13,143 bases of DNA from an uncultured Veillonella sp. (lineage in GTDB: Bacteria; Bacillota; Negativicutes; Veillonellales; Veillonellaceae): assembly GCA_900549845.1 (NCBI GenBank), contig URPT01000034.1:1-13143 (forward strand), written 5' to 3'. Of this stretch, positions 5,905 through 10,768 are shown one piece after another (the stretch's first letter is position 1; the number at the start of each line of letters is the position of its first letter). A program made the position numbers and the translations under genes. The notes beneath the pieces are model-generated. The model made no database searches and had not been told where the DNA came from. It saw only the letters and a program-made list of their open reading frames with translations.

Positions 5905-6804
5905 ATGAAAGAGTTACCTACAATGCAAGAGCTACAAAGTTTTATTACCTATAATAAAACAGGAAGCTTTACATTAGCTGCACAATCTATGAACATTACA
6001 CAATCAGCTTTCAGCGCTCAAATGAAAAAATTAGAGCGTCTAGTTGGTGTGAAATTAATTTCCCGCTCTACAAGAGGTAGCCGTTTGACACCAGAAGGTG
6101 AATTATTCCTACCAGAAGCAGAACAAGTTCTCGACACATTGGAACGTGCTATTCAATCGATCCGTTTAGCCAGCAAGGTAGAACGTCCAATCTTAAATAT
6201 TGGTGTATTGCGTAGTTTAGGGGACATTCGCCTTAACGGATATGTATCCCACTTCTTCCAAAACCACCCTGAGTTCTCTGTCAGCATTTATGACATGGAA
6301 GAAGAAGAGTTGATGCTCGACTTACGCGAAAATCGTATCGACATTGCCCTCCTCTACTTACCAAATAACAAGGATATGTCAGCATATGAATCTACAGCCC
6401 TTCGCGAGGACGAATTCGTATACTATGCACCAAACATTATCGATAATATGGAAGTTGCTAGCTTGAAAGCAATTCAACAACAACCATTACTTATGTATCC
6501 ACCTAAGTACTTTATGTATCGTACATTGAAAAATTATGTTGGTAACGGTCAACAAAATCTACACATTAGAGGTAGCCGCTTATCTAACCCATATACAATG
6601 ATCGACTACTGTCAAAAAAATAAATCAGGCTGCATCGTAGCACGCCAAATTCTAAATTCTTTAAATATCAATGATGGCTACATACCTTTAGAAAAACCAT
6701 TTAAACTACAAGTGTGCTTCGCCTTTAAGAAAAATAATTCTAAATCGGAAACAATGCATACCTTCATGGATTATGTACATAGCGAATCACCAGCTCGTTT
6801 ATAA
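5905..6804 (+). CDS. LysR-family transcriptional regulator
   Basis: 299 residues, standard LTTR length. The winged helix-turn-helix occupies about 7-65, with the family signature in S21-F-T-L-A-A-Q-S-M-N-I-T-Q-S-A-F-S and the closing L-T-P-E-G motif at 61-65. Residues from about 95 form the periplasmic-binding-protein-like effector domain, opening L-N-I-G-V-L-R. It should bind an unknown small ligand and activate or repress target genes. ATG 5905 follows a GGGGGAA ribosome binding site; the gene overlaps nothing and ends in its own terminator. Its target is unclear: the divergent neighbour is rpsD, an unlikely target, and the next gene downstream is a YnfA-type membrane protein with its own promoter. 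Self-regulation is usual in the family but not visible here. Confidence 0.92.
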   Translation: MKELPTMQELQSFITYNKTGSFTLAAQSMNITQSAFSAQMKKLERLVGVKLISRSTRGSRLTPEGELFLPEAEQVLDTLERAIQSIRLASKVERPILNIGVLRSLGDIRLNGYVSHFFQNHPEFSVSIYDMEEEELMLDLRENRIDIALLYLPNNKDMSAYESTALREDEFVYYAPNIIDNMEVASLKAIQQQPLLMYPPKYFMYRTLKNYVGNGQQNLHIRGSRLSNPYTMIDYCQKNKSGCIVARQILNSLNINDGYIPLEKPFKLQVCFAFKKNNSKSETMHTFMDYVHSESPARL

Positions 6805-6813
6805 GAACGAACC

Positions 6814-6846
6814 AAACCCCGTACACATATATGTGTACGGGTTTTT
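6814..6846 (+). terminator. Intrinsic terminator of the LysR gene
   Basis: A perfectly self-complementary 24-base segment (6818-6841, arms CCCGTACACATA and its complement) followed by TTTTT, 10-15 bases after the lysR stop. Confidence 0.88.
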
Positions 6847-6890
6847 AATTTTATTATATCCTCTATTAATGTCTATATTTAACATTTATA

Positions 6891-6928
6891 TTTTAATATC
6901 TTTGTCTTTTAATATCTTTGTCTTTTAA
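6891..6928. repeat. 16-bp tandem repeat, just over two copies
   Basis: TTTTAATATCTTTGTC at 6891-6906 is repeated exactly at 6907-6922 and begins a third time (TTTTAA, 6923-6928). It lies between the lysR terminator and the ynfA promoter, in otherwise plain AT-rich DNA. Probably a slippage product; a binding-site role is possible. Confidence 0.85.
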
Positions 6929-6976
6929 CACTCTTTTCTTTACCACTAGTAACTATCCACCTTGGTCATTAAATAA

Positions 6977-7005
6977 TTGCTCTCTACGCTAACAAGTTGT
7001 ACAAT
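6977..7005 (+). promoter_or_regulatory. Probable promoter of the YnfA-family gene
   Basis: TTGCTC (6977-6982), 17-base spacer, TACAAT (7000-7005). The -35 is imperfect, the -10 has 5 of 6 consensus bases, and spacing is optimal. Confidence 0.5.
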
Positions 7006-7040
7006 AGAGAATAGATTTCAATTAATACTGTGAGGTTATT

Positions 7041-7364
7041 ATGCTCTTATCTATTTTCTTCTTTATATTAGCCGGTTTAGCCGAAATCGGTGGCGGTTAT
7101 TTAGTATGGCTCTATATGCGCGACGATAAAAGCCCTGTATATTTACTGGCTGGTGCTTTCATCCTATTCTTATACGGTATTATCCCTACCTTCCAACCAG
7201 AAGCAAGCTTTGGTAAGGTTTATGCAGCCTACGGCGGCGTATTTATTGCCCTTTCCATCCTATGGGGTTGGCTTATCGATGGTTTACGACCAGACACATA
7301 TGATATCATCGGCGGTCTCGTCTGCCTTGTGGGCGTTTATATCATCATGTACGCGCCGCGTTAA
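7041..7364 (+). CDS. YnfA-family (UPF0060) small membrane protein
   Basis: 107 residues, four predicted membrane helices (about 2-26, 32-50, 58-80, 86-105). It aligns along its whole length with E. coli YnfA: A-E-I-G-G-G-Y-L near 14-21 (E. coli C-E-I-I-G-C-F-L), the highly conserved K59-V-Y-A-A-Y-G-G-V, and W-L-I-D-G followed by Y-D-I-I-G. The family is related to small multidrug resistance transporters, and YnfA has been linked to efflux of cationic drugs and dyes; whether this homologue does so is inference. ATG 7041 follows TGAGG. The gene is monocistronic, with its own promoter and a strong terminator. Confidence 0.9.
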   Translation: MLLSIFFFILAGLAEIGGGYLVWLYMRDDKSPVYLLAGAFILFLYGIIPTFQPEASFGKVYAAYGGVFIALSILWGWLIDGLRPDTYDIIGGLVCLVGVYIIMYAPR

Positions 7365-7369
7365 ATACA

Positions 7370-7402
7370 AAGAGTACAACTGCTACAGTTGTACTCTTTT
7401 TT
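7370..7402 (+). terminator. Intrinsic terminator of the YnfA-family gene
   Basis: Perfect 13-bp stem AAGAGTACAACTG (7370-7382 with 7386-7398), 3-base loop, then TTTT; located 6 bases past the stop codon. Confidence 0.9.
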
Positions 7403-7442
7403 CTATGTCTATTTTTATGTCTATAACTAATATTTTCTAAAT

Positions 7443-7490
7443 AAATAACTATTTTTATATAAATAGAAATAACTATTGATATATAAATAG
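7443..7490. repeat. 24-bp imperfect tandem duplication
   Basis: Two adjacent 24-base copies (7443-7466 and 7467-7490), both starting AAATAACTATT and ending TATATAAATAG, differ only at the two central bases (TT versus GA). Each copy also has a CTATT...AAATAG inverted element. It sits between the convergent ends of the ynfA and tRNA transcripts. Confidence 0.85.
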
Positions 7491-7505
7491 CTATTGTGTT
7501 ATATA

Positions 7506-7536
7506 ACAAAAAGCGGCCATCCGAAGATAACCGCTT
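7506..7536 (-). terminator. Intrinsic terminator of the tRNA cluster
   Basis: On the reverse strand an 11-bp stem (7526-7536 with 7511-7521, two G-U pairs) is capped by a C(TTCG)G tetraloop and followed by TTTTTG. It is 4 bases beyond the tRNA-Val CCA end. Confidence 0.9.
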
Positions 7537-7540
7537 ACGT

Positions 7541-7616
<76 letters not shown>

Positions 7617-7619
7617 ATG

Positions 7620-7694
7620 TGGTGACCCGTCCGGGAATCGAACCCGGGATACCGCCGTGAAAGGGCGGTGTCTTAACCGCTTGACCAACGGGCC
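7620..7694 (-). tRNA. tRNA-Glu (anticodon TTC)
   Basis: 75 bases with CCA encoded (7620-7622). Acceptor GGCCCGT pairs with ACGGGTC (one G-U). Anticodon stem CCGCC/GGCGG holds loop CTTTCAC with TTC at 7661-7659. T-arm CCGGG-TTCGATT-CCCGG. Separated from tRNA-Val by only 3 bases. Confidence 0.97.
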
Positions 7695-7702
7695 AATAAA
7701 AA

Positions 7703-7778
7703 TGGCTCCTCGAGTAGGACTCGAACCTACGACCGATCGGTTAACAGCCGATTGCTCTACCAACTGAGCTATCGAGGA
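7703..7778 (-). tRNA. tRNA-Asn (anticodon GTT)
   Basis: 76 bases with CCA encoded (7703-7705). Acceptor TCCTCGA/TCGAGGA, discriminator G; D-arm AGCTCAGTTGGTAGAGC; anticodon stem ATCGG/CCGAT with loop CTGTTAA, GTT at 7745-7743; T-arm GTAGG-TTCGAGT-CCTAC. First gene of the cluster, 8 bases before tRNA-Glu. Confidence 0.97.
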
Positions 7779-7792
7779 ATGGTACGATTGTT

Positions 7793-7821
7793 ATTATATG
7801 TTAGATTAATTATAAAAGCAA
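7793..7821 (-). promoter_or_regulatory. Promoter of the tRNA-Asn-Glu-Val cluster
   Basis: Reverse strand: TTGCTT (7821-7816), 17-base spacer, TATAAT (7798-7793). The predicted start point lies a few bases upstream of mature tRNA-Asn. Confidence 0.7.
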
Positions 7822-8370
7822 GCGTTTTTTTTAAAATTACTATAAATCAAAAGGCGTTAATTATGACTAAAACACATAACTTTATACAAAAAATCACTTA
7901 TCAAAAATAGTGATAAGCAAGTCATTAAAATTAATATAATCTATAGAGATGAATAAACATAGATAATTCCTATATTTATAGGGGATTCATAATGTATATT
8001 TTCTTAAGAGTTAGCAATATAAGTATATTGAATATAATCGGTATACATATGCATTGTAAAAAAGTTTAAACCTTTTATTTGAAAAGTAATATCAAATAGT
8101 TTGAAAGTGTATTCATCATCTTAGATATACTCTGCATTTATAAGGTACTTTTAACCTAATTCTTACCTCTAAAAGTCGATTGTGATATAGAGTATAAAAA
8201 TACTTTTAACCTATGATTAACTATGACTTTTATCACATCGCTGAAGTGATTTTTGGGATGCGGGAAACGGTAAAAAAGTGATGGTGACATGCCGAAATAT
8301 ATACAACAATATTCATGAAAATTATTCTCAAAATATGAAAAAGCATTGAGAAAACTGTATAGTTGAGCCG
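7822..8370. other. Long gene-poor AT-rich region between the tRNA cluster and the fumarase promoter
   Basis: About 550 bases without a gene I can support. It contains a terminator-like hairpin facing left (7888-7917: arms ATCAC/GTGAT or CTTATC/GATAAG, followed on the reverse strand by TTTTTT), a small hairpin CCTATA-TT-TATAGG (7969-7982), a possible 25-codon reading frame (7992-8069), four copies of ACTTTTA or its complement in 8147-8232, and a GC-richer patch at 8233-8294 with several competing short pairings. A weak distal promoter is conceivable (TTGAAA 8101-8106, 19 bases, TATACT 8126-8131). Confidence 0.6.
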
Positions 8371-8399
8371 TTGAAAGCCTGTATATTGTGTGTTACGAT
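8371..8399 (+). promoter_or_regulatory. Probable promoter of the fumarase operon
   Basis: TTGAAA (8371-8376), 17-base spacer, TACGAT (8394-8399): 5 of 6 and 4 of 6 consensus bases with ideal spacing. It would give a leader of about 115 bases, containing alternating ATCTC/GAGAT elements. Confidence 0.42.
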
Positions 8400-8414
8400 T
8401 GATGCATAGAGTTA

Positions 8415-8473
8415 ATCTCGATGTATATGAGATACATATATCTCATTATACTTGAGAGAAAAAAGTTATCTCA
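8415..8473 (+). promoter_or_regulatory. Leader region with mutually exclusive hairpins before the fumarase operon
   Basis: ATCTC (8415-8419), GAGAT (8429-8433), ATCTC (8440-8444), TGAGA (8453-8457) and TCTCA (8469-8473) alternate in orientation. The best hairpin pairs ATGAGATA (8427-8434) with TATCTCAT (8439-8446) and extends outward across a one-base bulge (GTATA with TATAC, to 8451). Either arm could instead pair with the neighbouring segments. This may be an RNA switch-like leader or a repeated protein site. Confidence 0.35.
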
Positions 8474-8507
8474 CGGTAATTAGAATTAATATTCAACTAT
8501 GTTCCTG

Positions 8508-8514
8508 AGGAGGG
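8508..8514 (+). promoter_or_regulatory. Ribosome binding site that fixes a TTG start
   Basis: AGGAGGG lies 6 bases before TTG at 8521. The only nearby ATG (8499) is upstream of the site and out of frame, so TTG is the start of the fumarase alpha subunit. Confidence 0.85.
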
Positions 8515-8520
8515 ATTATC

Positions 8521-9363
8521 TTGCGCGAGATTCAAGTATCTGAAATCACAAAAACAGTCCGTCAAATGTGTATGGACGCAGCTTACCACTTGCCAAAAGA
8601 CATCTATGAAGGCTTGAAAAAAGGCCGTGAAACAGAAGAGTCTCCAGTTGGTTGCATCGTTCTCGATCAAATCATCAAAAATGCAGAAATTGCTGATGCT
8701 GAAGATCGTCCATACTGCCAAGATACTGGTATGACATTGGTATTCTTAGAAGTAGGTCAAGACGTACATTTTGTTGGTGGCGATCTTAAAGAAGCTATCA
8801 ATGAAGGTGTTGCTCAAGGCTATGTAGAAGGTTACCTTCGTAAATCCGTTGTAGCAGAACCATTGTTCAACCGTAAAAACACTCAAAACAATACACCTGC
8901 AATCATTTACATCGATATCGTTCCTGGCGATAAAGTAGAAATCAACGTAGAACTTAAAGGTTTCGGTTCCGAAAACAAATCTGACGTAGCTATGTTGGTA
9001 CCTGCAGATGGCGTTGAAGGCGTTAAAAATGCAGTTCTTGAAATCGTAAAACATGCTGGCCCTAACCCATGCCCTCCAATCGTACTTGGCGTAGGTATTG
9101 GTGGTACTATGGACCAAGCAGCTGTTATGTCCAAAAAAGCTTTGCTTCGCGATATTAGCACTCCTCACAAAGATCCTGAGTATGCAAAATTGGAAGAAGA
9201 AATTTTGGAAATGGTTAACAAAACTGGTATCGGTCCACAATTGGGCGGCACAACAACTTGTATCGGTGTAAACATCGAATGGGGTGCAACTCATATCGCC
9301 GGCCTTCCTGTTGCTGTTACTATTATGTGTCATGCTGCTCGTCATAAACACGTAGTACTTTAA
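8521..9363 (+). CDS. Class I fumarate hydratase (or related tartrate dehydratase), alpha subunit
   Basis: 280 residues, the length of the alpha chain in two-subunit iron-sulfur hydro-lyases. The three cluster-ligating cysteines are visible: C66 in P-Y-C-Q-D-T-G, C184 in N-P-C-P-P, and C247 in T-T-T-C-I-G. The G-S-E-N-K segment (150-153) is also conserved. With the beta chain it would interconvert malate and fumarate using an oxygen-labile [4Fe-4S] cluster in the cytoplasm. In a Veillonella-type anaerobe this is the step between oxaloacetate/malate and fumarate/succinate on the way to propionate. L(+)-tartrate dehydratase (TtdAB) has the same architecture and cannot be excluded by sequence alone. 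Start is TTG with a strong ribosome binding site. The beta gene follows after 19 bases. Confidence 0.93.
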   Translation: MREIQVSEITKTVRQMCMDAAYHLPKDIYEGLKKGRETEESPVGCIVLDQIIKNAEIADAEDRPYCQDTGMTLVFLEVGQDVHFVGGDLKEAINEGVAQGYVEGYLRKSVVAEPLFNRKNTQNNTPAIIYIDIVPGDKVEINVELKGFGSENKSDVAMLVPADGVEGVKNAVLEIVKHAGPNPCPPIVLGVGIGGTMDQAAVMSKKALLRDISTPHKDPEYAKLEEEILEMVNKTGIGPQLGGTTTCIGVNIEWGATHIAGLPVAVTIMCHAARHKHVVL

Positions 9364-9382
9364 TCGGTAGGAGGTAATTACA

Positions 9383-9943
9383 ATGGCTGAAACAATTCGC
9401 ATTAATACTGAAGAATATAATGAAGAGTTTTCCCGTAAATTAAAAGTTGGTGATAGCGTTCTTATCACTGGCAAAATTTACTCCGCTCGTGACGCTGCTC
9501 ATAAAGTTATGACTGAAGCTTTAGCACGCGGTGAAAAATTACCAATCGATTGGACTAACAAATTCGTTTACTACCTTGGCCCAACACCTGCAAAACCTGG
9601 TGACCCAATTGGTTCCGCTGGTCCTACAACTTCTGGTCGTATGGACGCTTACACACCAACAATGCTTGATCAAGGTATCAAAGGCATGATTGGTAAAGGT
9701 TCCCGTAAACCAGCAGTAGTTGAATCCATGAAGAAAAATGGTTGCACATACTTCGCAGCAGTTGGTGGCGCTGCAGCATTGATTGCAAAATCCATCAAAA
9801 AATACGAAGTACTTGCTTATGGTGAACTTGGTCCAGAAGCTTTGGCTGAATTGACAGTTGAAGATTTCCCTTGCATCGTAGTTGGCGATACTGAAGGTAA
9901 CAACTTCTACGAACAAGGTCAAAAACCTTACAGAAAAATCTAA
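9383..9943 (+). CDS. Class I fumarate hydratase (or tartrate dehydratase), beta subunit
   Basis: 186 residues, equal to the C-terminal (swivelling) domain of single-chain class I fumarases. Conserved features are G-D-S-V-L-I-T-G-K-I-Y-S-A-R-D-A-A-H-K (23-41), Y-L-G-P-T-P near 64-69, G79-P-T-T-S-G-R-M-D carrying active-site residues, G-M-I-G-K-G-S around 101-107, and A-V-G-G-A-A-A-L-I near 125-133. It completes the active site with the iron-sulfur alpha chain encoded just upstream. It has its own strong site, TAGGAGGT, before ATG 9383, and it is followed by a strong terminator, so the operon is a simple two-gene unit. Confidence 0.94.
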   Translation: MAETIRINTEEYNEEFSRKLKVGDSVLITGKIYSARDAAHKVMTEALARGEKLPIDWTNKFVYYLGPTPAKPGDPIGSAGPTTSGRMDAYTPTMLDQGIKGMIGKGSRKPAVVESMKKNGCTYFAAVGGAAALIAKSIKKYEVLAYGELGPEALAELTVEDFPCIVVGDTEGNNFYEQGQKPYRKI

Positions 9944-9961
9944 TATCACCGCTGAGTGATT

Positions 9962-9995
9962 AAAAGAGGCTTGCATTTGCAAGCCTCTTTTTATT
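9962..9995 (+). terminator. Intrinsic terminator of the fumarase operon
   Basis: Perfect 13-bp stem AAAAGAGGCTTGC (9962-9974 with 9979-9991), 4-base loop, followed by TTATTT; 19 bases after the beta-subunit stop. Confidence 0.9.
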
Positions 9996-10155
9996 TGTAG
10001 AAAATCCATATGTATCACTGTAATGTATATATTTAATGATTATTACATTGTTTATTAGTATGATAGTAATAAATAAAACTACTTTTATAATTACTATAGT
10101 CTTATGTAATGTTCACTAGTATTGCGTAGAGTAAAGTCTACCGATTCTGTCCATT

Positions 10156-10184
10156 TTGTGATAATATACATATAGATTTATACA
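10156..10184 (+). promoter_or_regulatory. Possible promoter of the UPF0340 operon
   Basis: TTGTGA (10156-10161), 17-base spacer, TATACA (10179-10184): moderate matches. An alternative -10, GATAAT, overlaps at about 10160. The upstream stretch 9996-10155 is AT-rich, with only short inverted repeats (for example GTAGA...TCTAC). Confidence 0.35.
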
Positions 10185-10207
10185 TTCAAAGTGAGTGAGG
10201 CGATATC

Positions 10208-10759
10208 ATGACTTCTGTAGAAACTATTCGTCAGTCTGTGCGCACAGCGATGGCTGAATTACTCGATTTGGCAAAGGTTCGAGAAGGTCAATTATTCGTT
10301 GTGGGTTGTTCCACTAGCGAAGTTATGGGTAAGAAAATAGGCACTGATTCCCACATTGATGTGGCTCAGGTCTTATTTGATGAAATATATAAAGCTGTTA
10401 AAGCTAAAGGTCTTAATTTGGCGGTTCAATGCTGCGAACATATTAATCGTGCGCTTGTTATGGAACGTAGCGCGGTAACATGGGAGGAAGAGGTTAATGT
10501 AGTGCCTCAACGTCATGCAGGTGGAGCTATGGCTGTTACTGCTTATGAACGTTTTGAAGATCCAGTGATGGTTGAATTTATTAAAGCTGATGCTGGTATC
10601 GATATTGGGGATACTTTTATAGGCATGCACATGAAACATGTTACCGTACCAGTGCGACTCAGTATTAAAGAAATTGGTGGGGCCCATGTAACAGCTTGTC
10701 GTGTTCGACCTAAGAGCATTGGTGGTGAACGTGCTGCATATAATGAAGCGTTGATGTAG
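10208..10759 (+). CDS. UPF0340 / TIGR01440 family protein (YwlG-like), function unknown
   Basis: 183 residues, normal for this family. The conserved residues are all present: G33-C-S-T-S-E-V, G45-T-D-S-H-I-D-V-A, the C75-C-E-H-I-N-R-A-L motif, H103-A-G-G-A-M-A, and D132-I-G-D-T-F-I-G-M-H-M-K-H with V-P-V-R. The many invariant Cys, His, Glu and Asp residues suggest a metal-dependent or other catalytic role, but no reaction is established for the family as far as I know. ATG 10208 is preceded by GAGTGAGG. The next gene starts 9 bases after its stop with no terminator between, so the two are probably cotranscribed. Confidence 0.88.
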   Translation: MTSVETIRQSVRTAMAELLDLAKVREGQLFVVGCSTSEVMGKKIGTDSHIDVAQVLFDEIYKAVKAKGLNLAVQCCEHINRALVMERSAVTWEEEVNVVPQRHAGGAMAVTAYERFEDPVMVEFIKADAGIDIGDTFIGMHMKHVTVPVRLSIKEIGGAHVTACRVRPKSIGGERAAYNEALM

Positions 10760-10768
10760 GGGGTTAGT

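Noticed and set aside
5727..5954. 75-codon frame upstream of and overlapping the LysR gene
   Set aside because: GTG start without a ribosome binding site, lies in AT-rich promoter DNA and runs into lysR in another frame.
7822..8370. CRISPR, prophage attachment or insertion-sequence remnants next to the tRNA cluster
   Set aside because: No regularly spaced repeats, no duplicated tRNA 3' end and no terminal inverted repeats or transposase fragments were seen.
8746..9474. 242-codon reverse frame antisense to the fumarase genes
   Set aside because: Shadow of the alpha/beta subunit codons; Phe/Cys/Tyr-rich nonsense composition and no ribosome binding site.
10373..10687. 104-codon reverse frame antisense to UPF0340
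   Set aside because: Shadow of a strongly conserved gene; no motif or ribosome binding site.
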